Shown in pieces: positions 31,756 through 40,235 of a DNA stretch of 64,000 bases (positions within the stretch are counted from its first letter, which is position 1; each line of letters starts with the position of its first letter). Made by a program: the position numbers and the translations under genes. Below the pieces are notes generated by a model. The model was not told where the DNA came from. It ran no database searches and was given only the letters and a program-made list of their open reading frames with translations. This DNA is from an uncultured Prevotellaceae bacterium (lineage in GTDB: Bacteria > Bacteroidota > Bacteroidia > Bacteroidales > Bacteroidaceae): NCBI GenBank assembly GCA_900318885.1, contig ONMN01000001.1, positions 1-64,000 of the forward strand, in the 5' to 3' direction.

Positions 31756-33327
31756 TTAATATTCATATAGATGGATGTGAAGGATTTTCCATTCACCAAC
31801 GCCGATGCGGGCATGACGGCCTTGATGGGTTTGGTCGCCGTTATGGCGACGGAGGTATTGCACCGTGCCATTATTAGAGATTGCTACTTCATCGACGGAA
31901 AGGAGACCGAGACGTTTGCCATTGAACATTGAACGTTGAACATTGAACTTTTCTCCGCCTGCTTCGGCGAAACCGTCTTCGCCAAGTGTCTTTTGTTGCT
32001 CTTGTTGTTTCTCCGTAGGGGTCTTAAAGTCGATGACCACACCGCTTCCTGCCAAAAGGTAATCATACTTGCCCAGGCGGATGAGCATGGCACCGCCTTC
32101 GGGCCAAGTAGTGCCGTCGGTAGCGCGAGGGTCCCAAGGCAGGGTGAAGTAATGGCGGCAAGTCATCACTACGCCGTTGTCATCGATGATGCGCTCGCGG
32201 TCTTCCTGATCGAAAAGAAGGCCCCAGGTATTCTGTGAGCGTTTTACATAAAATACTTGACGCAGCAGATTGTAGGCCTGTGTGACCGATTCCGTCTCTT
32301 TTGGGCTGGCCTGGTCGATGGCGAAGGGTGAGAAACCCAATGCCTGATGCTCGCCGAAGGCATAGAGGGCACGGACACCGCTATTCTCGCAGCATCGGCT
32401 CTCAGGGATAAAGAGCCGATTCTTAATTGGGCCTCCTTCCTGCGGACGCAAAGGCATCGCATACTGCGCACACCACGACTTGAAGCCCGTGTCGTAGATG
32501 TCGGGAGCGAGCAGATCGATGCTGGGAGCACCCTCATGCCAGAAGTCTATGAGATGTGCCAACGGGCCTGCCGAGGGATATTCACCAGGACGGCGCCCAC
32601 GGCTGTTCATCGCAGCATTCACATAGAGCGGCATGTTGTGTAACTCACGGGCCGCCTTAGCCAGATGCTCCACGTAGCGGGCATAGCTCAGCGCCATGAA
32701 CTTCTCGTCGGCATACTCATCAGTGCCATAGCGCTCTGCCCACTTCTCTTTCTTGTATGCCTTCTCAGCCAATGGAGAGTGGTCGCGTGCCGACTCCAGC
32801 ATACCGATCTCGTTCTCTATCTGCATCATGACGACCACCTCGCGCTGCGGGTCTTTCTCGCGGATATGTCGCATGAGTGCCGAAAAGGCCTTCAGATCGG
32901 CCTGCAACACATTGTCGCTGAAACACGAGGCAATCTCCATCTGTTTTCCCTCGGCGGTCATCGCCCTAGGGAACCGCTTCGTGTCCTGCTTGAACCAACC
33001 CGGCGCATAGCACGACATCGAGTTCTTCCACGCGCCAAACCAAAGGAGCACCACGTGCAACTGCTCACGTCGCGCCATGTCGATAGTACGGTCAATGAGT
33101 GTGAAGTCGAACTTCCCCTCTACAGCTTCGACGAACTCCCAGTAAGCTGGCACAAGTACCGTATTCAGTCCCAATGCCCGCATCCGTGGCAACACTTCAT
33201 CGATATCTTCTACCGACGTCGCAGCCGAGTTGCTCAACTCTCCGCCAAGAATGGGATCATTTAACTTCTGCGCTGAAACTGTCAGCACGCCCATCATTAC
33301 CATGAGACAGAAAACCAATTTCTTCAT
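31756..33327 (-). CDS. GH35-like beta-galactosidase (with DUF5597-type tail)
   Basis: 523 residues. Signal peptide (MKKLVFCLMVMMGVLTVSAQ), a GH35/GH42-like TIM barrel about 35-380 with NTVLVPAYWEFVEAVEGKFDF, acid/base Glu in VVMMQIENEIGM, nucleophile Glu in RLFIPESRC, and DUF5597-like beta domain to RIGVGEWKILHIHLYEY. Expected to cleave beta-galactosides, probably galactan side chains of pectin or arabinogalactan. In the tail the block KFNVQRSMFN is encoded by four in-phase ATTGAAC/GTTGAAC heptamers (31921-31948), a repeat insertion accepted in frame. Promoter at 33381. Confidence 0.85.
   Translation of the reverse strand: MKKLVFCLMVMMGVLTVSAQKLNDPILGGELSNSAATSVEDIDEVLPRMRALGLNTVLVPAYWEFVEAVEGKFDFTLIDRTIDMARREQLHVVLLWFGAWKNSMSCYAPGWFKQDTKRFPRAMTAEGKQMEIASCFSDNVLQADLKAFSALMRHIREKDPQREVVVMMQIENEIGMLESARDHSPLAEKAYKKEKWAERYGTDEYADEKFMALSYARYVEHLAKAARELHNMPLYVNAAMNSRGRRPGEYPSAGPLAHLIDFWHEGAPSIDLLAPDIYDTGFKSWCAQYAMPLRPQEGGPIKNRLFIPESRCCENSGVRALYAFGEHQALGFSPFAIDQASPKETESVTQAYNLLRQVFYVKRSQNTWGLLFDQEDRERIIDDNGVVMTCRHYFTLPWDPRATDGTTWPEGGAMLIRLGKYDYLLAGSGVVIDFKTPTEKQQEQQKTLGEDGFAEAGGEKFNVQRSMFNGKRLGLLSVDEVAISNNGTVQYLRRHNGDQTHQGRHARIGVGEWKILHIHLYEY
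31921..31948. repeat. Heptanucleotide array inside the GH35 gene
   Basis: ATTGAAC, ATTGAAC, GTTGAAC, ATTGAAC: four 7-base units in phase, read in frame by the gene as FNVQRSMFN. Confidence 0.85.
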
Positions 33328-33380
33328 TGTTTCATTTTACTTTTTTAGTCGATTTCCAAATCGATTTACAATTGTGAGTA

Positions 33381-33388
33381 CAAAGATA
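33381..33388 (-). promoter_or_regulatory. Promoter -7 box of the GH35-GH2 operon
   Basis: CAAAGATA on the plus strand (TATCTTTG leftward), 54 bases before the GH35 ATG. Confidence 0.6.
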
Positions 33389-33410
33389 ATCATATTTTTC
33401 CGTTTTTTCG

Positions 33411-33524
33411 TATCTTTGCCGTTATATTAGGAAAGTTTATGAATTATAAAAACGGGATTGGAACATTTATCTATGATAATGCAACAAAATTCTTGTGGAT
33501 TATGTTGCATTTTTCGTACCTTTG
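33411..33524 (+). promoter_or_regulatory. Two rightward promoter boxes and a hairpin before GH51
   Basis: TATCTTTG at 33411-33418 and TACCTTTG at 33517-33524. Between them ATGCAACA (33479-33486) pairs with TGTTGCAT (33503-33510), overlapping the -33 region of the second promoter. The first promoter would give a longer leader whose ATG (33439) is in frame with the GH51 gene. Confidence 0.55.
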
Positions 33525-33549
33525 CAAAAAAAATAACAAAGACATAATT

Positions 33550-35556
33550 ATGAAACGATTGATGACATGTGCCTGCGTGGCATTTATGGCCATAATGTCA
33601 ATGGCACAAAGCGTGATGGACGTGAACACCAAGAAACTGGGCGCACCCATCCAGAAGACGATGTACGGCATCTTCTTCGAAGACATCAACTATGCCGCAG
33701 ACGGCGGACTGTATGGTGAACTGGTGAAAAACCGCTCGTTTGAATTTCCGCAGTCGCTGATGGGCTGGCAGGCCTTTGGACGGGTGGACGTGAAGGACGA
33801 CGGACCATTCGAGCGTTGTCCGCACTATGTGGTGCTGAGCGATCCTGGTCACAACGACCGCCGTTCGGGACTGGTGAACGAGGGCTACTTCGGCATCGGC
33901 GTCAAGAAGGGTGAGCAGTATCGCTTCTCGGTATGGGCAAAGGCTCCAAAGGGCCCCGCCTCCATCCGCGTGCAACTGATTCAGGAGAACTCGATGGAGG
34001 AGAACCAGCAGTTTGCTGAGCAGAAGGTGGACGTCACCTCTGCAGAGTGGAAGAAATATACCGTCACGCTGACGTCGACGAAGACGCTGAAACAGGCCAA
34101 GCTGCGTATCTTCCTGCAAGGCACAAACAGCGTAGCATTAGAGCACGTGTCGCTATTCCCCGTGAACATCTATAAAAACCGCGAGAACGGTATGCGCCGC
34201 GACTTGGCACAAGCCCTGGAAGACCTGCACCCAGGCATTTTCCGCTTCCCTGGTGGATGTATCGTGGAGGGTACTGACCTGGCAACTCGTTATCAGTGGA
34301 AAAACTCGGTAGGTCCCGTAGAAAACCGTCCGCTGAATCAGAACCGCTGGGAGCACACCTTCGACCACCGCTACTTCCCCGACTATTATCAGTCGTACGG
34401 ACTGGGCTTCTTCGAGTTTTTCCAACTCTCGGAGGATATCGGTGCCGAGCCGCTGCCCATCATTAGCGTAGGTCTTGCCTGCCAGTTCCAGAACTGGAAC
34501 AACGAGTCAGCCCATGTGAAGACGGACGCGTTGCAACCCTACATCGACGACTGCCTCGACCTCATCGAATTTGCCAACGGACCCGCCGACAGCAAATGGG
34601 GCAAGGTGCGTGCCGACATGGGCCACCCGGCTCCTTTCAACATGAAGTACATCGGAGTGGGCAACGAACAATGGGGCGAGCTCTACTACGAGCGTCTGAA
34701 GCCGTTCGTGGCTGCCATCCGCGCCAAATATCCTGACATCAAGATTGTAGGCAGCAGTGGTCCGATGCCTGACGACCAGCCCGACAACACCTATCGTTTC
34801 GAAGACGGATGGAAGGCCATGAGGGCGTTGAAGGCCGATCTCGTCGACGAGCATTACTATCGTGATGAGGAGTGGTTCCTGAGTCATGGCCTGCGCTACG
34901 ACACGTACGACCGCAAGGGCCCGAAGGTGTTTGCCGGCGAATATGCCTGTCACGGCAAGGGCAAGAAGTGGAACCACTACGAGGCCGCCATCCTTGAGGC
35001 CGCCTTGATGACCAGTTTCGAACGCAATGCCGACATCGTCCACATGACCTCTCCCGCCCCACTCTTCGCTCACGTCGACGGCTGGCAGTGGCGTCCCGAC
35101 CAGATATGGTACGACCAGACGCAGATGTTCCGCACCGTCAGCTACTACGTGCAACAGCTCTACGCTACCAACAAGGGTACCCACGTGCTGCAGCTGACCA
35201 CCCCCGCAGGGAAGAAGGCTGTGCCCGTAGCAGGACAAGATGGTCAGAACGGACTCTTCGCTTCAGCGGCCTTCGATAAGGATGCCAACGAAGTCATCGT
35301 CAAGGTGGCCAACACTTCGAAACAGGTACAGCCCATCCGCCTGAACCTGAAGGACCTGACGGGCGTCACCACGGCCCAGACTATCACCCTGAGCCATGCG
35401 GGTATGGACGATGAGAATAGCATTCAGCGACCCGAACTGATTATCCCACAGCACGGCACCATAGCAGTCGGGGCCGACAAGAAGCAGGGCGTCATCAACG
35501 ACCAACTACCGCCCATGTCGTTCCGCATCTACCGCGTCAATATCCTTTATCACTAG
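33550..35556 (+). CDS. GH51 alpha-L-arabinofuranosidase
   Basis: 668 residues from the ATG at 33550, chosen because it begins a signal peptide (MKRLMTCACVAFMAIMSMAQ) 26 bases after a strong promoter. GH51 features: KTMYGIFFEDINYAADGGLYGELVKNRSFE (barrel entry), a carbohydrate-binding-like insert about 70-200, IFRFPGGCIVEGTD, acid/base Glu in YIGVGNEQWGELYY, nucleophile Glu in KVFAGEYACHG, and a C-terminal beta-sandwich ending in PPMSFRIYRVNI. It releases terminal arabinofuranose from arabinan or arabinoxylan outside the cytoplasm. It is divergent from the GH35-GH2-GH43 genes. Its last 51 bases overlap the 3' end of the convergent TcdA gene. Confidence 0.9.
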   Translation: MKRLMTCACVAFMAIMSMAQSVMDVNTKKLGAPIQKTMYGIFFEDINYAADGGLYGELVKNRSFEFPQSLMGWQAFGRVDVKDDGPFERCPHYVVLSDPGHNDRRSGLVNEGYFGIGVKKGEQYRFSVWAKAPKGPASIRVQLIQENSMEENQQFAEQKVDVTSAEWKKYTVTLTSTKTLKQAKLRIFLQGTNSVALEHVSLFPVNIYKNRENGMRRDLAQALEDLHPGIFRFPGGCIVEGTDLATRYQWKNSVGPVENRPLNQNRWEHTFDHRYFPDYYQSYGLGFFEFFQLSEDIGAEPLPIISVGLACQFQNWNNESAHVKTDALQPYIDDCLDLIEFANGPADSKWGKVRADMGHPAPFNMKYIGVGNEQWGELYYERLKPFVAAIRAKYPDIKIVGSSGPMPDDQPDNTYRFEDGWKAMRALKADLVDEHYYRDEEWFLSHGLRYDTYDRKGPKVFAGEYACHGKGKKWNHYEAAILEAALMTSFERNADIVHMTSPAPLFAHVDGWQWRPDQIWYDQTQMFRTVSYYVQQLYATNKGTHVLQLTTPAGKKAVPVAGQDGQNGLFASAAFDKDANEVIVKVANTSKQVQPIRLNLKDLTGVTTAQTITLSHAGMDDENSIQRPELIIPQHGTIAVGADKKQGVINDQLPPMSFRIYRVNILYH

Positions 35557-36243
35557 TCCTGCCAGCATGAAACCGAAAATGGCGGTGATGTGGACAATGC
35601 TGCCGTTGCCTCTGTCGTCAGGATCGATGGGTTGCTTGTTCTCTAGCAGTTCGTCGGAATAGACGCACTGGAACTTGCGCTTGGGAAAAAGCTTCTCCTT
35701 CTTGAACCTGTTACGCAGGGCACGAGCCAATGGGTCGCCCTTCACCTTCCAGAACTCCGTAATCTGAATGCGTGTAGGGTCCAGTTTCAAGGCAGCACCC
35801 ATCGACGAAAAGAACTTTGCTTTCGTCTGACAAGCCAACAGAATAAGTGCAGCCTTGTCCTTCAGCGAGTCGATGGCATCAATAATATAATCGTAGTCTT
35901 CCAAATGAAAATTGGAGGCACTCTCCTCTGTGAAGATTTTCTGCAGGGCAGTAATTTCTGCCGACGGATTAATCGTGAGCAGACGTTCTTTCAGGGCTTC
36001 CACCTTCACTTGACCCACTGTCTTCGTCGTTGCCATCAACTGACGGTTGATGTTGGTGATACACACGCGGTCCGAGTCCACAATCGTCAACTGACGGATG
36101 CCGCTGCGCACCAAGCCCTCAGCGCACCACGACCCAACGCCACCCACACCGAAGATGATTACACGTTTCTGTGCTATCCGCTCCATTACTTCGTCGCCCA
36201 GAAGCAGTTCTGAACGTCTGAATATTCCATCGTCTGTTGTCAT
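35506..36243 (-). CDS. tcdA: tRNA threonylcarbamoyladenosine dehydratase (TcdA/CsdL)
   Basis: 245 residues from the ATG at 36243. A ThiF/MoeB/E1-like Rossmann domain: RSELLLGDEVMERI, VIIFGVGGVGSWCAEGLVRSG (ATP loop), TIVDSDRVCITNINRQL, YDYIIDAIDSLKDKAAL and the TcdA-type FFSSMGAALKLDPTRIQI with GDPLARALR. The enzyme cyclises t6A37 to ct6A in tRNAs in an ATP-dependent reaction. The normal end is near AGLVIKDI; about ten extra residues (DAVDAERHGR) come from reading into the GH51 gene antisense. A promoter-like TACCTTCG box is at 36266-36273. Confidence 0.88.
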   Translation of the reverse strand: MTTDDGIFRRSELLLGDEVMERIAQKRVIIFGVGGVGSWCAEGLVRSGIRQLTIVDSDRVCITNINRQLMATTKTVGQVKVEALKERLLTINPSAEITALQKIFTEESASNFHLEDYDYIIDAIDSLKDKAALILLACQTKAKFFSSMGAALKLDPTRIQITEFWKVKGDPLARALRNRFKKEKLFPKRKFQCVYSDELLENKQPIDPDDRGNGSIVHITAIFGFMLAGLVIKDIDAVDAERHGR

Positions 36244-36352
36244 TGTCTTTTCTTTGTTTCGTCTGCGAAGGTACGAAAAAATTCTGGACCCGCCAAACAA
36301 TAGGCTCAGTTTTGTTTCATCAATCCCGTCAACGGGGCCATAGCCTATACCA

Positions 36353-36946
36353 TCATCTTTGTGAAAATTCGCAGCCGCAGTATTGCTGGTTGTAGAAGTT
36401 GAACTCGCGCAGCAGCTGGTTGCGGCGTTCGTAGAGACCGCCCTTACGCCAGTTCTGAGCCCAGAACTCTGTATCGGGTACGGCCGCTTGGGCTTTCAGT
36501 CCGGCGGCAGTAATCTGTTCGATGCTCTTCCAGCGTGACGACGCCAACGTAGTGGTAAAGAAACGCAGGCCTTGACGACGGGCTTCGCGGGCTACTGCCG
36601 TGAGACGCAGCTGGAAGCACAGACTGCAGCGACTGCCGCGTTCCGGTTCGCACTCCAGTCCGCGGACGCTGTCGAGCCACTGCTGGTGGTCATAATCACC
36701 ATCTATCCAGCGGACGCCCAGCGAGTCGGCATGACGCTTGCTTTCGTTCTTACGGATGTCGTATTCTTCACGGGGGTAGATGTTGGGGTTATAATAAAAT
36801 ATGGTAGGGTGGACGTCGTGAGCCAACATCCACTCTACAATAGCTGACGAACAGGGAGCGCAGCAGGCGTGCAATAGCACCTCGTGCGCTCCCTGTGGAA
36901 TCTTTATCGTTGAACGTTGAACGTTAAACATTGAACGATTATTCAT
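36353..36946 (-). CDS. queH: Epoxyqueuosine reductase QueH
   Basis: 197 residues from the ATG at 36946 (a second in-frame ATG is at 36991). Signature cysteines of the QueH/DUF208 family: VLLHACCAPCSSA near the N-terminus, CSLCFQLRL in the middle and QQYCGCEFS at the end, with FYNPNIYPREEYDIRK and FTTTLASSRWKS. QueH reduces epoxyqueuosine to queuosine on tRNA and binds an iron-sulfur cluster and a second iron. The first 12 residues (MNNRSMFNVQRSTI) are encoded by a heptamer array (36909-36936), so the native N-terminus has been replaced or extended by repeat sequence. A reverse-oriented array lies just upstream. Confidence 0.88.
   Translation of the reverse strand: MNNRSMFNVQRSTIKIPQGAHEVLLHACCAPCSSAIVEWMLAHDVHPTIFYYNPNIYPREEYDIRKNESKRHADSLGVRWIDGDYDHQQWLDSVRGLECEPERGSRCSLCFQLRLTAVAREARRQGLRFFTTTLASSRWKSIEQITAAGLKAQAAVPDTEFWAQNWRKGGLYERRNQLLREFNFYNQQYCGCEFSQR
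36909..36936. repeat. Heptanucleotide array in the queH 5' end
   Basis: GTTGAAC, GTTGAAC, GTTAAAC, ATTGAAC in phase. Roughly the reverse complement of the array at 36979-37006; the two could form a long hairpin with the queH start codon in its loop. Confidence 0.85.
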
Positions 36947-36978
36947 ATGTCGTTCTCTCTTTAAGAGTGTGGCGTTGC

Positions 36979-37006
36979 AATCAACGTTCAATGTTCAACG
37001 TTCAAC
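36979..37006. repeat. Heptanucleotide array upstream of queH
   Basis: AATCAAC, GTTCAAT, GTTCAAC, GTTCAAC in phase, ending one base before the stop codon of the CoA-transferase gene. Confidence 0.85.
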
Positions 37007-37007
37007 G

Positions 37008-38513
37008 TTATTTGACGTACTCAGCAAAGTCGGTAAGCTTCATGTCGCCCTTGCGTGCCAGCGTGTCGTGCATGGCGAAGGCGGCAGGCAGGTTGTGACG
37101 GGTCTGACCCATCTTTGCAATCTTCAGGTAATCCCAAAGCAGCTGCTTGTAATCGGGGTGAGCACAGTTTTCAATGATGCACTCAGCACGCTGGATGGGG
37201 CCCTTGCCACGCAGGTCGGCGATACCCTGTTCGGTAACGATGATATTGACGTCGTGCTCCGAGCTGTCCTGATGGCTCACGAAGGGTACGATACTGGAGA
37301 TGACACCACCCTTGGCCACAGACGGGCAGGTGAAGATAGAGAGGTAGGCGTTGCGGATAAAGTCGCCCGAACCGCCGATACCGTTCATCATCTTCACACC
37401 GCTGATGTGGGTAGAGTTGACGTTACCGTAGAGGTCAGCCTCGATGGCGGTATTGATGGCGATGACACCTAAGCGGCGGATGATTTCAGGCGAGTTCGAA
37501 ATCTCGCTCTGGCGCAGTGTCAGGTGGTTCTTGAAGTAGTCCATATTATCATAGACCTGCAGCAGACACTCGTTCGAGACAGTCAGCGAGCAGGCTGAGG
37601 CATCCTTCACACGACCACTGAGCATCATGCCTACGACGCTGTCCTGCAGTACTTCGGTATAGATGTTGAAGTCGGGTACGTGCTTGTCCTGACCCAGAGC
37701 ACCGAGAATAGCGTTAGCCGTTGAACCCACACCGCTCTGCAGAGGCAGGAATTCCTTGGGGATACGACCTTTGTGCATCTCTTCGACGAGGAACTCTGCG
37801 GTGAGGAAACCAATCTTATCGGTCACGGGGTCGCTGTCCTTGAAGGCACGGGCCTCATCAGGGATGTTACACTCTACGACACCCACCACCTTGTCTTTGG
37901 GGATGGACACGTATGGCTGGCCGATGCGGTCGCCGACGTGCTCGATGGGAATAGCTTTGCGGTAAGGAGGATCCAGCGGCTCATAGACGTCGTGGATGAA
38001 CTTGGCGTTGGGGTTGTGGAAGCTGTTGAGCTCGAGGATGACGTGCTTAGCCAGACGGGCAGCCGTAGGACTGATACCACCGGCAGCGGTCAGGAAGACA
38101 TGATAGTCATTGCCGACCTCCTCGATGTCGCAAACCTCGAGAATGGCCCAGTCCAACGGACCATAGAAGCCGTAGCGCAGCTCCTGTGCCATGTGACTCA
38201 GGTGCAGGTCGTTGTAGGGAATCTCACCCATGTTCACGTGCTTGCGGAAATCGGGGTTCGTGGTGTAGGGTGCACGATAGAGGATGGCCTGAGCGTTTGC
38301 CAGGTCACCATCGGTGCTCTGTCCTGTGGAGGCACCCGTGAAGATAGCCACTTTGAACTCGCGGCCTGCCTCGTGCTCAGCCACAGCGATTTTTGCTAAC
38401 TCTTTGGTTGTTGCCTTGGCCACACCAGCAGGTGTGAAGCCACTCATGGCGATGTGGTCGCCATTCTTAATCAGCGCCGCAGCCTCTGCGGCAGTCATAC
38501 GTGTATAAGCCAT
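37008..38513 (-). CDS. Acetyl-CoA hydrolase / succinate-CoA:acetate (propionate) CoA-transferase
   Basis: 501 residues, full length for the class I CoA-transferase (AarC/ScpC/Ach1) family. Features: MTAAEAAALIKNGDHIAMSGFTPAGVAK, KVAIFTGASTGQSTDGDLA, the active-site segment FNIYTEVLQDSVV with the expected catalytic Glu, and GGSGDFIRNAYLSIF. It moves CoA between succinate and acetate or propionate, a normal step in the fermentation of this group, which makes succinate, acetate and sometimes propionate. Cytosolic. It has its own promoter (38543) and ends where the heptamer array before queH begins. Confidence 0.88.
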   Translation of the reverse strand: MAYTRMTAAEAAALIKNGDHIAMSGFTPAGVAKATTKELAKIAVAEHEAGREFKVAIFTGASTGQSTDGDLANAQAILYRAPYTTNPDFRKHVNMGEIPYNDLHLSHMAQELRYGFYGPLDWAILEVCDIEEVGNDYHVFLTAAGGISPTAARLAKHVILELNSFHNPNAKFIHDVYEPLDPPYRKAIPIEHVGDRIGQPYVSIPKDKVVGVVECNIPDEARAFKDSDPVTDKIGFLTAEFLVEEMHKGRIPKEFLPLQSGVGSTANAILGALGQDKHVPDFNIYTEVLQDSVVGMMLSGRVKDASACSLTVSNECLLQVYDNMDYFKNHLTLRQSEISNSPEIIRRLGVIAINTAIEADLYGNVNSTHISGVKMMNGIGGSGDFIRNAYLSIFTCPSVAKGGVISSIVPFVSHQDSSEHDVNIIVTEQGIADLRGKGPIQRAECIIENCAHPDYKQLLWDYLKIAKMGQTRHNLPAAFAMHDTLARKGDMKLTDFAEYVK

Positions 38514-38542
38514 AATATTGCAATATTTATGAAATTTGGCTG

Positions 38543-38550
38543 CAAAGGTA
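38543..38550 (-). promoter_or_regulatory. Promoter -7 box of the CoA-transferase gene
   Basis: CAAAGGTA on the plus strand (TACCTTTG leftward), 30 bases before the ATG. Confidence 0.65.
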
Positions 38551-38675
38551 CAAATAATATTTCATTTTTCGTCTTTAATATTTATTTTTTTTCGTACCTT
38601 TGACTTTGTCGAAGGCACTACCGTTCGAAAATGAAAATAAATTCGGATTTATTTTGCATTTTGCTCACTTATTCG

Positions 38676-38683
38676 TACCTTTG
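38676..38683 (+). promoter_or_regulatory. Promoter -7 box of cysS
   Basis: TACCTTTG, 21 bases before the ATG at 38704. A second TACCTTTG is at 38595-38602. Confidence 0.65.
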
Positions 38684-38703
38684 TCGGCAAAAAATAGGAA
38701 AGT

Positions 38704-40209
38704 ATGGAATCAAAGCTGGTAATTTACAATACGCTGACGCGCCAAAAAGAGCGTTTCGAGCCGATTAACACCCCCCATGTGGGCATGTATGTCTGTGGTC
38801 CTACGGTGTATGGAGATCCCCATCTGGGTCATGCCCGTCCTGCCATCACCTTCGACCTGGTGTTCCGTTATCTGAAGCATCTGGGCTATAAGGTGCGCTA
38901 TGTGCGTAATATCACGGATGTGGGCCATTTGGAACACGATGCCGACGAGGGTGAAGACAAAATAGCCAAGAAGGCCCGTCTGGAACAGTTGGAGCCGATG
39001 GAGATTGCACAATATTACACCAACCGCTACCATCAGGCGATGGATGCGCTGAACGTGCTGCGGCCGTCTATTGAACCGCATGCCACGGGTCATATCATCG
39101 AACAGCAGCAGCTGGTGCAGCAGATCCTGGACAATGGTTTTGCCTATGAATCGAACGGTTCGATTTATTTCGATATCGAGGCGTATAACAAGCAATATAA
39201 GTACGGTATTCTGAGCGGTCGTTCGCTGGAGAATATCAAGGACGAGAGCCGTGAACTGGCTGGTATCGGTGAGAAAAAGAATCAGGCCGACTTCGCCCTG
39301 TGGAAGAAGGCACAGCCCGAGCACATCATGCGTTGGCCGAGTCCTTGGAGCGACGGTTTCCCCGGCTGGCACTGCGAGTGCACTGCTATGGGCCGCAAGT
39401 ATCTTGGCGAAATGTTCGACATTCACGGTGGCGGCATGGACCTCGTGTTCCCCCACCACGAATGTGAAATTGCTCAGGCTACGGCGTCGATGGGCCATCC
39501 TGCCGTGAAATACTGGATGCACAACAACATGTTGACTATCAACGGTCAGAAGATGGGTAAGTCATATAACAACTTCATCACGCTGGAACAGTTCTTTACG
39601 GGCAACCATCCGTTGTTGGAGAAGGCTTATTCGCCGATGACCATCCGTTTTTTTGTCTTGAGTGCACACTATCGTGGCACCGTGGACTTCTCGAACGAGG
39701 CACTCGTGGCCGCAGAGAAAGGTTTGGAGAAACTGATGAACGCTATCAGCGACTTAGAGCGCATTACCGTATCGCCACAATGTGACGCAGAAACGGAAAA
39801 GGTGGTGAAGAGCCTGCGCCAGAAGTGCTACGACGCCATGAACGACGACTTCGCCACGCCACAAGTCATCAGCAATCTCTTCGAGGCCTGCACGGTGATC
39901 AACAAACTCGTTGACCACAAGGCCACCATCTGTGCCGAATGTCTTGCTGAACTGAAGGAGGCGATGCACCTCTTCGCTGAGGATATCCTTGGACTCAAGG
40001 CCACAGCGTCCGCAGGTTTGGCCAATGGAAATAACGCTGCCCGTGAGGAGGCCTTCGGTAAGGTGATGGATATGGTGCTCGAACTGCGCGCCAAGGCGAA
40101 GGCCGACAAGGACTGGGCCACCAGTGATAAGATTCGTGACGAACTGGCTGCTGCCGGTTTCGAAGTGAAGGACACGAAGGATGGTGTCACCTGGCGACTG
40201 AACCTATAA
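38704..40209 (+). CDS. cysS: Cysteinyl-tRNA synthetase
   Basis: 501 residues, a normal length. Class I synthetase signatures: [19 protein letters not shown] (HIGH-type motif, with Cys31 as a zinc/cysteine ligand), [17 protein letters not shown] and [19 protein letters not shown] (zinc-binding Cys/His), and [12 protein letters not shown] (KMSKS equivalent). The C-terminal helical anticodon domain ends [13 protein letters not shown]. The last two codons and the stop lie in the left arm of a palindrome whose other arm ends the convergent carB frame. Essential, cytosolic. Confidence 0.93.
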   Translation: MESKLVIYNTLTRQKERFEPINTPHVGMYVCGPTVYGDPHLGHARPAITFDLVFRYLKHLGYKVRYVRNITDVGHLEHDADEGEDKIAKKARLEQLEPMEIAQYYTNRYHQAMDALNVLRPSIEPHATGHIIEQQQLVQQILDNGFAYESNGSIYFDIEAYNKQYKYGILSGRSLENIKDESRELAGIGEKKNQADFALWKKAQPEHIMRWPSPWSDGFPGWHCECTAMGRKYLGEMFDIHGGGMDLVFPHHECEIAQATASMGHPAVKYWMHNNMLTINGQKMGKSYNNFITLEQFFTGNHPLLEKAYSPMTIRFFVLSAHYRGTVDFSNEALVAAEKGLEKLMNAISDLERITVSPQCDAETEKVVKSLRQKCYDAMNDDFATPQVISNLFEACTVINKLVDHKATICAECLAELKEAMHLFAEDILGLKATASAGLANGNNAAREEAFGKVMDMVLELRAKAKADKDWATSDKIRDELAAAGFEVKDTKDGVTWRLNL

Positions 40210-40235
40210 GTGGGGAGGATTGTCCCCATTATAGG
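40202..40235. repeat. Palindrome carrying the stop codons of both cysS and carB (copy 6)
   Basis: ACCTATAA...GTGGGGA and TCCCCA...TTATAGGT arms with a short GGATTG loop. Each arm reads CTATAA, so both convergent genes end in Leu-stop inside the element. It may also act as a two-way terminator. Core GGGGACAATCC is shared with 4609-4635. Confidence 0.8.
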
